Positions 45,806-55,424 are shown, counted from the first letter of the stretch. The stretch is 64,000 nucleotides of DNA from Bradyrhizobium commune (GCF_015624505.1 NZ_CP061379.1:248001-312000), one strand, 5' to 3'. The notes: generated by a model from the sequence alone, not told the origin. Translations and numbers: made by a program.

Positions 45806-47215
45806 ATGAGCGACATCCAGGCCCAGTTTTCCGTTCTGAAGCAGACCGCCGACCCAAAGGTGGTCGACGCGATTGCGCATCTCATCGAGAACGGTGAAGA
45901 TCACGAGCTCAATCGCGTCAACGTGCTCGACTTCTCCAGGGAGCACGGCCTCGACGAGGAGCACGTGATCTCCGCCTTCCTGCATTCGGCGCGACTCGGG
46001 CTGTTCGATCTCGGCTGGAACGTGCTGTGCCCGGGATGTGGCGGCGTGCTGGGCGCGCATTCGACCCTGAAGGCGCTCAAGCCCGATGACTATCACTGCG
46101 CGCTGTGCGCCTGTGGCTACAAGGCCTCCGTCGACGACCAGGTCGAGGTCTCCTTCACGGTGAATCCGCGCGTGCGGCGCATCGCGGCCCACGATCCCGA
46201 CTCGCTTCCGGTGTGGGAGTATTTCAAGCAGGTGTTCTGGAGCTCCGGCGTCGATTTCAACAAGGAGTCGTTTGCGACGCTCGCCAATGAGGTGACGCTG
46301 GACACGATGGAGCTGCCGGCCGGCGAGAAGGCGACCATGTCGCTGCAACTGCCGAACGACTTCATCATCATCTTCGAGCCGGTGACGCACGCCGCCCAGT
46401 TCATCGACGTGCAGGGCGAGCCGACCAAGGACCGTCAGCAGCTTGCCATCATGTACAACAAGGTGCGGGCGCCGACCGGGACCACGACGATGCGCCCCGG
46501 TCCGTTGCGGCTGTCGCTGGAGAACCAGGCCGGCGTGCGCGTGCTGCCGTCGGTGTTCATCGCGGCCGAAGCGCTTCATCACCTCATCGGCCAGCGCAAG
46601 CCGTTCCTCACCGCCAAGCGGATGCTGTCGAACCAGACCTTTCGCGACGTGTTCAAGGCGGACAATCTCAGCCTCGACCAGCGGCTCCAGATCACCTCGC
46701 TGACCTTCCTGTTCACGGATCTCAAAGGTTCGACCGCGCTCTACGAGCGCGTCGGCGATCTTGCCGCCTTCGATCTCGTGCGCGCGCATTTCCATGCGTT
46801 GCTCGAGATCATCTCATCGGAAAAAGGCGCGGTGGTGAAGACGATCGGCGATGCCGTGATGGCGACCTTCGTGCGCCCCGAGCACGCGATCGTCGCAGGA
46901 CTGCGCATGCGCGCGGCGATGGACGAGCTCAACAAGCAGCGCGGCACCGACGATCTGATCGTCAAGATCGGCATCCATGAAGGCCCCTGTCTCGCGGTGA
47001 TGCTCAACGAGCGGCAGGATTATTTCGGCCAGACCGTCAACATCGCGGCGCGGGTGCAGAGCCTGTCGACGGCGCAGGAGATCCACATCACCGGCCCGGT
47101 GCTGGATGCGCCGGCGGTCGCCGAAGTCCTCAAGCAGCGCGAGATCAGACCGATCCAGAAACAGGCGGCGCTCCGCGGCATCGCCGACAAGATGGTGGTG
47201 TACGAGATACCGTAA
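45806..47215 (+). CDS. Adenylate/guanylate cyclase with zinc-ribbon-like N-terminus
   Basis: The 469-residue protein has an N-terminal region of the DUF5939 type and a C-terminal class III cyclase domain (residues about 300-465). Metal-binding aspartates are in LFTDLKGSTALYE and VVKTIGDAVMATF; transition-state Asn and Arg are in YFGQTVNIAARVQSL. The segment CPGCGG (about residue 73) and CALCACG (about 98) could hold zinc. The substrate-selecting position, in ERQDYFGQTVN, departs from the usual spacing, so ATP or GTP cannot be fixed. The start ATG at 45806 has GGAG upstream. Confidence 0.86.
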   Translation: MSDIQAQFSVLKQTADPKVVDAIAHLIENGEDHELNRVNVLDFSREHGLDEEHVISAFLHSARLGLFDLGWNVLCPGCGGVLGAHSTLKALKPDDYHCALCACGYKASVDDQVEVSFTVNPRVRRIAAHDPDSLPVWEYFKQVFWSSGVDFNKESFATLANEVTLDTMELPAGEKATMSLQLPNDFIIIFEPVTHAAQFIDVQGEPTKDRQQLAIMYNKVRAPTGTTTMRPGPLRLSLENQAGVRVLPSVFIAAEALHHLIGQRKPFLTAKRMLSNQTFRDVFKADNLSLDQRLQITSLTFLFTDLKGSTALYERVGDLAAFDLVRAHFHALLEIISSEKGAVVKTIGDAVMATFVRPEHAIVAGLRMRAAMDELNKQRGTDDLIVKIGIHEGPCLAVMLNERQDYFGQTVNIAARVQSLSTAQEIHITGPVLDAPAVAEVLKQREIRPIQKQAALRGIADKMVVYEIP

Positions 47216-47403
47216 GGCTTTGACGGTGTCTCCCCGATGGGTCCTGGCTTTCGCCAGGGCGACATCGAGGGTATGACGACGAGATATTGCCGAAACGTAA
47301 TGCAGCGCGCGGAACTGACGCACGTTGCGCCGGTTGAGTTTCCCGCTCATATAAGGCTCGTAGCGGCCGCTTCCCGCGGCTTCATCGATTTCGGTAGGAC
47401 TTC

Positions 47404-47904
47404 ATGCTCGACGGCCTGCGCCAATTCATCGCTGAGATTGTGGCCCCTCATGCCGAGGGGCGCGCCTTTGGCGATAGCGATTATCGGTTGGCGGCAACCG
47501 CGCTACTGGTTCACGTGATCTCGCTGGACGGCCAGCCGACAGAGGCCGAGCAGCGCAAGTTGCACAGTCTGATCGAAAGCCATTTCGGGCTCGATCGCGG
47601 CTCGGCGGACCGGCTGATCGCGGACGCCACCCAGGTCGAGGGCGAAGCCGTCGACCTTTATCATTTCACCAGCGTCATGATGCGCTCGCTCGACGAAGCC
47701 GGCCGCAAGCGTATCGTCCAGATGATGTGGGAGCTGGTCTATGCCGATGGCCAGGTCACCGAGTTCGAGGACAATGTCGTCTGGCGCGCCTCCGACCTGC
47801 TCGGCATTTCCCAGCGCGACCGGATCGACCTCAAGCATGCGGTCGCGGACCGTGCCGGCGGTCAGGTGCAAGGTGAAGTGAAGGACAGCGCCGTCGGCGG
47901 CTGA
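47404..47904 (+). CDS. TerB-family protein
   Basis: The 166-residue protein is a single TerB domain, an all-helical fold found in tellurite-resistance and phage-defence operons. Its duplicated acidic pattern appears in VISLDGQPTEAEQRKLHSLI and LVYADGQVTEFEDNVVWRAS, where D and E residues bind a metal. It stands alone here, without TerC, TerD or other Ter genes, so a stress-sensing role is only inferred. The ATG at 47404 begins MLDGLRQFI. About 220 empty bases follow it. Confidence 0.85.
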   Translation: MLDGLRQFIAEIVAPHAEGRAFGDSDYRLAATALLVHVISLDGQPTEAEQRKLHSLIESHFGLDRGSADRLIADATQVEGEAVDLYHFTSVMMRSLDEAGRKRIVQMMWELVYADGQVTEFEDNVVWRASDLLGISQRDRIDLKHAVADRAGGQVQGEVKDSAVGG

Positions 47905-48125
47905 GCCGCGCGGCATGATTGCCGGTTGTGCAGATCACATGACGAAACTTTAATGTAGCGGCTGGACCTCCCGGTTCCGGATTTTCTCTGTAAATCCGCG
48001 GTTTTTCTGGCTCCCTGTTGCCCACTCAGGCAGCCATGCTGCCAGCGACGCTTGCTTGTCGCAGGCGGCCTATGCTCTCGTTCCATCGTTATGAGCTAAA
48101 AAACTTGAATTAAGAGACTGCGATC

Positions 48126-48905
48126 GTGACTGAGCGGGTGACGCTGATTACCGGTGCCTCGGCGGGCATTGGCACGGAGCTGGCGCGCGTTTTCGCCGCC
48201 AACGGCCACCGTCTTGCGCTGACCGCGCGGCGGGCGGATCGGCTCGAGGCGCTTGCGAACGAGCTTTGCACCAAGGGCGGCAAGAAGCCGATCGTGATCG
48301 CCTGCGATCTCCAGGACGCGGACGCCGGCGAAAAGATTGCGGCAGCGCTCGCGGCCGAAGGCGTGGAGCTCGATTATCTCGTCAATAATGCCGGGTTCGG
48401 CGTGTTCGGCGATGCAATCGAATGCGATCGCGTCGCCCAGGTCGGTATCGTCGATGTCAACGTCCGTGCCCTGACGGATCTGTCGCTGCGCTTTGCCGAT
48501 CAACTCATCCGCAACAGGGGCGGTCTGCTCAATGTTGGATCGGTCGCCGGCTTTCTGCCCGGCCCCGGCATGGCCGTCTACTACGCGTCCAAGGCTTATG
48601 TGATTTCACTGACCGAAGCCTTGCGCGCCGAGCTCGCGCCGCGCGGCGTGCGTGTCACCGTACTTTGCCCGGGTCCGGTGCAGACCGAATTCCAGGCACG
48701 TGCCGGCGTCGGTGCCGGACATGACACCGCCGTTCTCAACGTTCCTGCCGTGGACGTTGCGCGGCAGGCCTATCGTGGCCTGATGGCCAACAAGCGGGCA
48801 GTGCTGCCCGGCCTCGGCATCAAGATTGTGCCATTCGCGCTGCGTTTCTTCCCGCGCGGCTTCATCCTGTCCGCCACCAGTCGGTTCCAGCGGCAGCGGC
48901 ACTGA
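48126..48905 (+). CDS. Short-chain dehydrogenase/reductase (SDR)
   Basis: The 259-residue protein is a classical SDR. The cofactor motif is LITGASAGIGTELARVF and the active site YYASKAYVISLTEAL, with VNNAGFG and CPGPVQTEF elements. NADP use is suggested by the arginines in TARRADRLE. It reduces an unknown carbonyl. It starts with GTG at 48126. A sigma-54 promoter and the glutamine amidotransferase gene follow downstream, so this gene is probably transcribed separately. Confidence 0.9.
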   Translation: MTERVTLITGASAGIGTELARVFAANGHRLALTARRADRLEALANELCTKGGKKPIVIACDLQDADAGEKIAAALAAEGVELDYLVNNAGFGVFGDAIECDRVAQVGIVDVNVRALTDLSLRFADQLIRNRGGLLNVGSVAGFLPGPGMAVYYASKAYVISLTEALRAELAPRGVRVTVLCPGPVQTEFQARAGVGAGHDTAVLNVPAVDVARQAYRGLMANKRAVLPGLGIKIVPFALRFFPRGFILSATSRFQRQRH

Positions 48906-48926
48906 ACAAAGCCCGAAGCATCCGAG

Positions 48927-48943
48927 CTGGCCCGGAGCTTGCT
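48927..48943 (+). promoter_or_regulatory. Sigma-54 (RpoN) promoter of the amidotransferase gene
   Basis: CTGGCCCGGAGCTTGCT matches the RpoN consensus CTGGCACGRNNNTTGCW at 16 of 17 positions. The -24 GG is at 48929-48930 and the -12 GC at 48941-48942. The predicted start is near 48954, about 80 bases before the ATG at 49034. No NtrC or NifA site was recognised upstream. Confidence 0.7.
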
Positions 48944-49033
48944 TCAATATCGGTTGTGTGTGCGCAAACTCACACGATGTTAACCTTCGCTTAGCTATGC
49001 TGGCGGACTGAACCGATAGCATTTGGAAAGGCA

Positions 49034-49834
49034 ATGTCGTTCCGGACGGACAGGCTTGGTGGTGCAGAGGTGGTGCCCTTCCGCAAGAGGGCGCCCGGCG
49101 CGACCGCCTCCGCCGGCGAAGCCCCGTTGCCGGTTCTGATCGTCCTGCATCAGGAATCCTCGACGCCCGGCCGCGTCGGCAATGCGCTCCGCGCGCTCGG
49201 CCATCGCCTCGACATCCGCAGGCCCCGCTTCGGCGATTCCTTGCCCGAGACGCTCGGGCAGCATGCCGGTGCCGTGGTCTTCGGCGGGCCGATGAGCGCC
49301 AACGATTCCGACGGCTACATCCGCCGCGAGATCGACTGGATCGAAATTCCGCTCCGCGAGCAGCGGCCGTTCCTCGGCATCTGTCTTGGTGCACAGATGC
49401 TGGCAATGCAGCTCGGGGCCCGCGTCGCGCCGCATGCCGACGCGCTGACCCAGATCGGCTATTACCCGATCCGCCCGACCGCTGCCGGACATGCGCTGTG
49501 CCCGGCCTGGCCGGCGCAGGTCTATCACTGGCATCGCGAAGGTTTCGAGCTGCCGGTCGGTGCCGAACTGCTTGCGGAAGGCGATGATTTTCCGAACCAG
49601 GCATTCCGCACGGGCAATGCCATTGGCGTGCAGTTTCACCCCGACGTGACCTACGCGATGATGCATTGCTGGACGACGCGCGGCTATGACGGCCTGTCCG
49701 CGCCCGGTGCACGCGAGCGGCATCATCATTTTGCCGACCGCGCCGTCTATGATGTCGCCGAACGCGCCTGGCTCGATCATTTCATCGACGGCTGGCTGGC
49801 GCGCCGACCGGTGCTGGCGCAAGCCGCAGAGTAA
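49034..49834 (+). CDS. Class I glutamine amidotransferase
   Basis: The 266-residue protein is a stand-alone GMP-synthase-type GATase. The nucleophilic Cys117 is in FLGICLGAQMLA, the oxyanion FGGPMSAND is near residue 83, and the catalytic His202 is in GVQFHPDVTY. The usual HPE is HPD here, a conservative change of the third triad residue. It transfers glutamine nitrogen to an unknown acceptor. A sigma-54 promoter lies about 90 bases upstream, so expression may follow nitrogen supply. The ATG at 49034 has GGAAAGG upstream. Confidence 0.87.
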   Translation: MSFRTDRLGGAEVVPFRKRAPGATASAGEAPLPVLIVLHQESSTPGRVGNALRALGHRLDIRRPRFGDSLPETLGQHAGAVVFGGPMSANDSDGYIRREIDWIEIPLREQRPFLGICLGAQMLAMQLGARVAPHADALTQIGYYPIRPTAAGHALCPAWPAQVYHWHREGFELPVGAELLAEGDDFPNQAFRTGNAIGVQFHPDVTYAMMHCWTTRGYDGLSAPGARERHHHFADRAVYDVAERAWLDHFIDGWLARRPVLAQAAE

Positions 49835-49936
49835 CGTCGCCACTCCCGCACGCAGCCCTTGTTTCATCTCTGAATGTGCTAGGCTCGCTGCCAACGAGCG
49901 CGTGTGAAGACGCGCCGAGAAACAAGGGAGAGCGCC

Positions 49937-50749
49937 GTGGCCTACGAACACATTCTCTATGAGGTGAGCGACAAGATCGCGACCATCACGCTCAATCGTC
50001 CCGACCGCATGAATGCATGGACGCCGACCATGGAGCGCGACGTGCGCCACGCGATGGAGGCATCGAGCGCAGACGACAATGTCCACGTCATCGTGCTCAC
50101 CGGCTCGGGCCGCGCCTTCTGCGCCGGCGCCGACATGGATGCGCTGAAGGGGCTCGATCCCAACGATATCAGGCGCGCCTCGAACCTGCCGCCCTTCGAC
50201 ATGAATCGCCGGCCGGACTGGCAGACGCGCTACGGCTTCTATCCGTCGATCGGCAAGCCGGTGATCGCGATGCTCAACGGCGCCACCGCCGGCATCGGCC
50301 TCGTCCACGCGCTCTATTGCGACCTGCGCTTTGCCGCCGACAATACGGTGTTCACCACCGCCTTTGCGCGGCGCGGACTTATTGCCGAGCATGGCATCAG
50401 CTGGATGCTGCCGCGTATCGTCGGCCACGCCAATGCGATGGATTTGCTGCTCTCGGCGCGGCGCGTGGCAAGCGACGAGGCGTTGCGGATCGGACTCGTC
50501 AACCGGCTTTGCCCGCCCGAAAAACTGCGCGAGGAGACCTATGCCTATGCGCGCGACCTCGCCGATTTCGTCTCGCCGAGCGCAATGGCCGTGATCAAGC
50601 GCCAGCTCTACGAGGTGCCGTTTCAGACGTTGGCCGAGGCCACGATCGAGGCCAACCGGGAGATGCTGGTCGCGCTCAACGGCAGCGATTTCCGGGAAGG
50701 TGTGGCAAGCTTTATGGAGAAACGGCCACCAAGGTTTACGGGGAAGTAG
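49937..50749 (+). CDS. Enoyl-CoA hydratase/isomerase (crotonase family)
   Basis: The 270-residue protein is a crotonase-fold enzyme that adds water to or rearranges enoyl-CoA. The oxyanion-hole segments are TGSGRAFCAGADMDAL near residue 60 and LNGATAGIGLVHALYCDLR near 115; the acid residue is Glu in GLIAEHGISW. It starts with GTG at 49937, where AAGGGAG lies about seven bases upstream. A longer in-frame form from 49904 is unlikely. It follows the amidotransferase by 102 bases and is probably a separate unit. Confidence 0.92.
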   Translation: MAYEHILYEVSDKIATITLNRPDRMNAWTPTMERDVRHAMEASSADDNVHVIVLTGSGRAFCAGADMDALKGLDPNDIRRASNLPPFDMNRRPDWQTRYGFYPSIGKPVIAMLNGATAGIGLVHALYCDLRFAADNTVFTTAFARRGLIAEHGISWMLPRIVGHANAMDLLLSARRVASDEALRIGLVNRLCPPEKLREETYAYARDLADFVSPSAMAVIKRQLYEVPFQTLAEATIEANREMLVALNGSDFREGVASFMEKRPPRFTGK

Positions 50750-50797
50750 GGGGATTTGCCGGAGACCGTCCGTCTTCACCCTGCGGGCTTCGCCGGA

Positions 50798-50859
50798 CAC
50801 CACGCTTCACCCTTCAGGCTCTGCGCGGCCGCGCCACGCGGAGCCCGTAGGGCGAAGCG

Positions 50860-50864
<5 letters not shown>
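50798..50864. repeat. Palindromic repeat adjoining the tRNA-Ala 3' end
   Basis: The arms are CACCACGCTTCACCCTTCAG and, at the right, the complement of CACCACGCTTCGCCCTACGG. They pair over about 30 bases with mismatches. The right arm reaches 50864 and overlaps the last five bases of tRNA-Ala, CCA included. Confidence 0.75.
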
Positions 50865-50935
<71 letters not shown>

Positions 50936-51121
50936 TTTGCTGGCCGCTCTGGTCAACGCGGCCGACAACCGGGCGCCATTTAAGTCCCCGGCAAGGTCAA
51001 GTCAAGGACGGGTGTAACCCGGTTTTAGCCATCCGGGCGCCGACTTCCCTTGTTTGGGTCGGGGGGAACCGATATCTAGCCATGACCGTCCCATCGCACA
51101 GGCTCAGAGAGTGTTTCGCTG

Positions 51122-51412
51122 ATGCGCCCGATCGTCTTCATCCTGATCCAGATCATCAATCTGTACATTTACCTGCTGATCGCATCGGCAATCCTGTCCT
51201 GGTTGATCGCGTTCAACGTCGTGAACACCCGCAACCAGTTCGTCGGCGCGGTCTGGGAGTTCCTTTATCGGATCACAGAGCCGGTGCTCGGCCCGATTCG
51301 GCGACGACTGCCCAGCATGGGCGGGCTCGATCTTTCTCCGATCGTCGCGTTCTTCGTGCTGTGGCTGATCCAGCTCTATCTCGCCGAGTACGTTTATCCG
51401 AACGTGCCTTGA
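51122..51412 (+). CDS. YggT-family membrane protein
   Basis: The 96-residue protein has two hydrophobic segments (residues about 5-27 and 70-88) and the YggT signature NVVNTRNQFVGAVWEFLYRI. YggT proteins are small inner-membrane proteins linked to osmotic or envelope functions. It heads a likely operon with the DUF167 gene (16 bases on) and folD (9 bases further). The start is the ATG at 51122. Confidence 0.88.
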   Translation: MRPIVFILIQIINLYIYLLIASAILSWLIAFNVVNTRNQFVGAVWEFLYRITEPVLGPIRRRLPSMGGLDLSPIVAFFVLWLIQLYLAEYVYPNVP

Positions 51413-51428
51413 GGCCGATGGAGTTCTG

Positions 51429-51752
51429 ATGGCGCCTTGGCGGACCTCCACCACAGGCGTCACCATTGCATTGCGGGTGACGCCGCGCGGTGGCCGCGAT
51501 GACGTCGACGGGATCGAGCAACTCTCGGACGGACGTGATGTCTTGAAGGTGCGCGTGCGGGCCGTAGCCGATGGCGGTGAAGCTAATCGTGCGGTGCTGG
51601 CGCTGCTGGCGAAATCGCTGGGCGTGCCCAAGGCCAGCGTGAGTCTTCTCTCCGGGGCGACGTCGCGGCTGAAGCAGGTTGCGATCGAGGGTGATCCGGC
51701 ACGGCTCACTGAGGTGTTGCGCCAGCTCGCGCCGGACGGGTCACAGGCATAG
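51429..51752 (+). CDS. DUF167 (YggU) family protein
   Basis: The 107-residue protein matches DUF167, with VTPRGGRDDVDGI and KVRVRAVADGGEANRAVLALL in the core. Members are small soluble proteins with a two-layer fold and no known function, often next to YggT. It lies between YggT and folD in one probable operon, with gaps of 16 and 9 bases. The start is the ATG at 51429. Confidence 0.9.
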   Translation: MAPWRTSTTGVTIALRVTPRGGRDDVDGIEQLSDGRDVLKVRVRAVADGGEANRAVLALLAKSLGVPKASVSLLSGATSRLKQVAIEGDPARLTEVLRQLAPDGSQA

Positions 51753-51761
51753 GGAACTGAC

Positions 51762-52646
51762 ATGACGGCCAAGAACATCGATGGAAAAGTCATTGCCGCG
51801 GAGCTTCGCGCCCGCGTCGCCGACGAAGCCGCCCGCGTCAAGCGCGAGCACAATCTGGTGCCTGGCCTCGCCGTTGTCCTGGTCGGCAACGATCCCGCCA
51901 GCGAAGTCTATGTCCGCTCGAAGCAGACCCAAACCCAGGCCGCCGGCATGGCGTCGTTCGAGCACAAGCTGCCGGCCGACGTGTCGCAAGGAGATCTGCT
52001 CGCGCTCGTGGCAAAACTCAATCGCGATCCCGCCGTGCACGGCATTCTGGTGCAGCTGCCGTTGCCCAAGGGTCTCAACACCGAGGCCGTGATCAATGCG
52101 ATCGATCCCGCCAAGGACGTCGACGGCCTTCATCCCAACAATGCCGGCCGGCTCGCCGGCGGTTTCGAGGCGCTGTCGCCCTGCACGCCGCTCGGCTGCA
52201 TCATCCTGACCAAGAGCGTGCATGCTTCGCTCGAAGGCATGAACGCCATCGTCATCGGCCGCTCCAACCTGGTCGGCCGTCCGCTGGTGCAATTGCTGCT
52301 GAACGAGAACGCCACGGTGACGATCGCGCATTCGCGCTCGCGCGATTTGCCTGGGCTCGTGAAGCAGGCCGATCTCGTTTATGCCGCGGTCGGCAAGCCT
52401 GAGATGGTGCGCGGCGACTGGCTGAAGCCCGGTGCGACCGTGATCGACGTCGGCATCAACCGGATTCCAAAGGATGACGGCAAGACCCGTCTCGTCGGCG
52501 ATGTCGCCTATCAGGAAGCACTCGGCGTTGCCGGCGCGGTGACACCGGTGCCGGGTGGCGTCGGCCAGATGACGGTCGCCTGCCTGCTGGTGAACACGCT
52601 GCGCGCGGCCTGTGCGATTGCGGGCCTACCGAAGCCGGCGGTGTAA
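51762..52646 (+). CDS. folD: Methylenetetrahydrofolate dehydrogenase/cyclohydrolase
   Basis: FolD converts 5,10-methylene-THF to 10-formyl-THF for one-carbon supply. The 294-residue protein has [20 protein letters not shown] with the catalytic lysine in [27 protein letters not shown], and the NADP region [19 protein letters not shown]. The C-terminal [19 protein letters not shown] is typical. It is last of the YggT-DUF167-folD run and convergent with the M20 peptidase, with six bases between the stops. Confidence 0.96.
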   Translation: MTAKNIDGKVIAAELRARVADEAARVKREHNLVPGLAVVLVGNDPASEVYVRSKQTQTQAAGMASFEHKLPADVSQGDLLALVAKLNRDPAVHGILVQLPLPKGLNTEAVINAIDPAKDVDGLHPNNAGRLAGGFEALSPCTPLGCIILTKSVHASLEGMNAIVIGRSNLVGRPLVQLLLNENATVTIAHSRSRDLPGLVKQADLVYAAVGKPEMVRGDWLKPGATVIDVGINRIPKDDGKTRLVGDVAYQEALGVAGAVTPVPGGVGQMTVACLLVNTLRAACAIAGLPKPAV

Positions 52647-52652
52647 TTCACC

Positions 52653-54134
52653 TCACCCCGCCGTGTTCTCGATCAGCCGCCGGTAGAACCGGATCATGTC
52701 GGCATAGCCCTCGACGCTGAGGCGCTCGTTGGTGCCGTGGAATCGCTTGAGATCGTCGGAATTGGCGCGCACCGGCGAGAAGCGGAAGATGTTGTCGGTG
52801 AGGCCGGCATAGTGGCGGGAATCCGTCGCCGCGATCATCAGGCCGGGGGCCACGATCACGTCGGGAAAAACTTCGCGGATCGAGCGCGTCAGCGCCGCAT
52901 AGGACGGGCTCGCGGTGCCCGTCACGGGCGGCGGGTCGGTATTGCCCGGGAACGTCGCGATCGAGATCTTGTCATTGGCGATCGTCGAGCGGACGTGATC
53001 GGTGACGCTGGCCTCGGTATCGCCGGGCAGCAGGCGGAAATTGACGGTCGCTTCCGCATTCCCGGGCAGCACATTGTCCTTGTCGCCGGCATTGAAGATG
53101 GTCAGCGCCGTGGTGGTGCGGACCATCGCTTCGGTCGGGCCGCTCTTCTCGAATTCGCGCAGCAGCAGCGGCTTGAACAGCCACAGGTTCGACAGCACCA
53201 CGCGGTTGAAGCCGCCCATCTCCGGCGCCAGCGTGTCGAACATCTCGGCGACCGTGCCGCGGACATGCGGCGGCAGCCGGTGGTCTTCCAGCCGCGTCAG
53301 CGCGGCGCTCATCATCCCGATCGCGGTCTCGCGCGGCGGCATCGAGGAGTGCCCGGGCGCCGTATGTGCCGTCAGCACCAGCGTCGAATAGCCCTTCTCG
53401 GCAACGCCGATCAACGCTGCCGGCTTGTCGAGGCCCTTCATGATGCCTTCGGTGATCAGCAGGCCCTCGTCGAGCACGAAGTCGAGTTTGACGCCGCGCG
53501 CGGCAAGGGCGGCGGCGATCAGCCTGGCGCCGCGGGTGCCCGAGACTTCCTCGTCGTGGCCGAAGCCGAAATAGATCGTTCGCTTCGGGCGGAAGCCGTC
53601 TTTGGCCATCTGCTCGACGGCCTCGAGCATCGAGTAGAGATTACCCTTGTCGTCCCAGGAGCCGCGGCCCCAGATGTAGCCGTCCGCCACCGCGCCATCG
53701 AACGGCTTCTGCTGCCAGTCCTTCTCGGTGCCCGGCGCGATCGGCACCACATCCTGATGCGCGAGTAGCGCGATCGGCTGTGCCCTCGGGTCAGTGCCTT
53801 CCCAGGTGTAAAGCAGGCTGTAGCCGCCGATCACCTCGCGCTTGGCGGCGGCGTGGAAGGCCGGGAAATTCGCGGCGATATGAGCCTGAAGGCCGCGCAG
53901 CGCGTCCGCGTCCTGCTCCGGATTGAGGAAGTTCGAGATGGTCCGGAAGCGGATCGCTTCCGACAGGCGCCGCGCAGCCGCTTGCGCATCGACGGTAACG
54001 CGCGGGATCGCCCTGACCTGCACCTGCCGCGAGCCGCGCGTGACGACATTGTACGCCAACACGCCGGCGAGAACGACGAGGCCTGCGACGATCAGCAGGG
54101 CCAGATTGCGGACGATCTTGAGAAAGCGGCGCAT
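52653..54134 (-). CDS. M20-family metallopeptidase (carboxypeptidase S-like)
   Basis: The 493-residue protein has one N-terminal membrane helix (residues about 8-28) and a zinc peptidase M20 domain. The metal ligands appear in PIALLAHQDVVP (His), WGRGSWDDKGNL (Asp) and GFGHDEEVSGTRG (Glu). A dimerisation domain with TAHTAPGHSSMPP follows. It resembles the PM20D1 and carboxypeptidase S group, which cleaves N-acyl amino acids or peptides at the membrane. The ATG at 54134 gives the anchor; in-frame sequence from 54179 is not conserved. Confidence 0.9.
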   Translation of the reverse strand: MRRFLKIVRNLALLIVAGLVVLAGVLAYNVVTRGSRQVQVRAIPRVTVDAQAAARRLSEAIRFRTISNFLNPEQDADALRGLQAHIAANFPAFHAAAKREVIGGYSLLYTWEGTDPRAQPIALLAHQDVVPIAPGTEKDWQQKPFDGAVADGYIWGRGSWDDKGNLYSMLEAVEQMAKDGFRPKRTIYFGFGHDEEVSGTRGARLIAAALAARGVKLDFVLDEGLLITEGIMKGLDKPAALIGVAEKGYSTLVLTAHTAPGHSSMPPRETAIGMMSAALTRLEDHRLPPHVRGTVAEMFDTLAPEMGGFNRVVLSNLWLFKPLLLREFEKSGPTEAMVRTTTALTIFNAGDKDNVLPGNAEATVNFRLLPGDTEASVTDHVRSTIANDKISIATFPGNTDPPPVTGTASPSYAALTRSIREVFPDVIVAPGLMIAATDSRHYAGLTDNIFRFSPVRANSDDLKRFHGTNERLSVEGYADMIRFYRRLIENTAG

Positions 54135-54200
54135 TCGGTCTTCTTGCCCCGGACGCAGCGCAGCACGCAAGTGGTGCACCGCCTCGTCGGGTACGAAAGC

Positions 54201-54737
54201 TTACGCCTTCTTCTTTTTCTCGCGCTCGATGCCTTCGAGGATCAGCTTCTGCGCGTCTTCCGGGCCGCCCCAGCGCAGGATCTTCACCCACTTGCCCTTC
54301 TCGAGATCCTTGTAGTGCTCGAAGAAGTGCTGGATCTGCTGCAGCGTGATATCCGGCAGGTCGGAATAGGACTTCACCTTGTCGTAGCGCTGGGTCAGCT
54401 TCGACGACGGCACCGCCAGGATCTTCTCGTCGCCGCCGGCTTCGTCCTCCATGAACAGCACGCCGACCGGGCGCACGCTCATGACCGCGCCGGGGATGAT
54501 GGCGCGGGTGTTGATGATCAGGACGTCGCAGGGATCGCCGTCATCCGACAGCGTGTGCGGGATGAAGCCGTAATTGCCGGGGTAACGCATCGGCGTGTAG
54601 AGGAAGCGATCGACCACCAGCGTGCCGGCTTCCTTGTCCATCTCGTATTTGATCGGTTCGCCGCCCACGGGGACTTCGATGACGACGTTGACGTCGTGCG
54701 GTACGTTTTTCCCGATCGAGATCGCATCGATACGCAT
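54201..54737 (-). CDS. ppa: Inorganic pyrophosphatase
   Basis: Ppa hydrolyses pyrophosphate to two phosphates and drives biosynthesis. The 178-residue protein has the family I signature [16 protein letters not shown], with metal-binding Asp residues, and [20 protein letters not shown] near the start. The lysine-rich tail ends EREKKKKA. The ATG is at 54737. It lies on the same strand as the M20 gene (67 bases downstream) and the GNAT gene. Confidence 0.96.
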   Translation of the reverse strand: MRIDAISIGKNVPHDVNVVIEVPVGGEPIKYEMDKEAGTLVVDRFLYTPMRYPGNYGFIPHTLSDDGDPCDVLIINTRAIIPGAVMSVRPVGVLFMEDEAGGDEKILAVPSSKLTQRYDKVKSYSDLPDITLQQIQHFFEHYKDLEKGKWVKILRWGGPEDAQKLILEGIEREKKKKA

Positions 54738-54914
54738 TAAAAAGGCTCCGTTATTGCCGAAGTTAAATCTCGCCCGGCAGCGATTTTGGCGCTGTCATAC
54801 GCGGGCTTGGCCCGCCGATCCATCGTGTTTTTACGAAATAATGAATCCAGCGATCACCGGCACAAAACGGCAAAGGTATCGCCGGGAGACGCTTCCGGTT
54901 AAGGCTTCAGCGGC

Positions 54915-55424
54915 TCAATTGGTCCAGGCGAAGGCGACCTTGTCGAGCGACTTCGGCCCGAACCGCTCCGAGGAACGCGCCACCATGCGGCCGCCCAGGG
55001 CCCGGTAGAACTCGGTGGCGGGATCATTGTCCGAGAGCGCCCACACCACCATGCTCTTCAGATTGCTCTGCATAAGGTCGCGACGGGCGGCGGCGAACAG
55101 GCGACGGCCGAAGCCGAGGCCCTGAAACTCGGGGCGAAGATAAAGCTCGTAGATCTCGCCGTCGAAATGCAGGCTACGGGCGCGGTTGCGGCCGTAATTG
55201 GCGTAGCCCGCGATCTTGTCGCCGAACACCAGCACACTGACGCGGCTGCCCTTGCGGATTGCGCTGTCCCACCACTGCGGACCGCGGCGGTTGATCAGCT
55301 TTTCCAGCTCGGCGCCGGGAATGATGCCCTGATAGGCGGAACGCCAGGCTTCGTCATGGGTCGACGCCACCGCAGTTGCATCTGCAGCTTTGGCCGGCCG
55401 GACCTCGATCAGGGTTGTGCTCAT
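54915..55424 (-). CDS. GNAT-family N-acetyltransferase
   Basis: The 169-residue protein has the acetyl-CoA binding motif YLRPEFQGLGFGRRLF near residue 97 and WALSDNDPATEFYRALGG near residue 135. It acetylates an unknown amine or peptide. The ATG at 55424 is the best start; a TTG further upstream is in frame. A GTTAA-N7-TTAAC box lies about 45 bases upstream and could put it under cell-cycle control by CtrA. Confidence 0.9.
   Translation of the reverse strand: MSTTLIEVRPAKAADATAVASTHDEAWRSAYQGIIPGAELEKLINRRGPQWWDSAIRKGSRVSVLVFGDKIAGYANYGRNRARSLHFDGEIYELYLRPEFQGLGFGRRLFAAARRDLMQSNLKSMVVWALSDNDPATEFYRALGGRMVARSSERFGPKSLDKVAFAWTN

Noticed and set aside
48995..50803. Minus-strand reading frame of 602 codons
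   Set aside because: It is antisense to the amidotransferase and crotonase genes, which have clear motifs.
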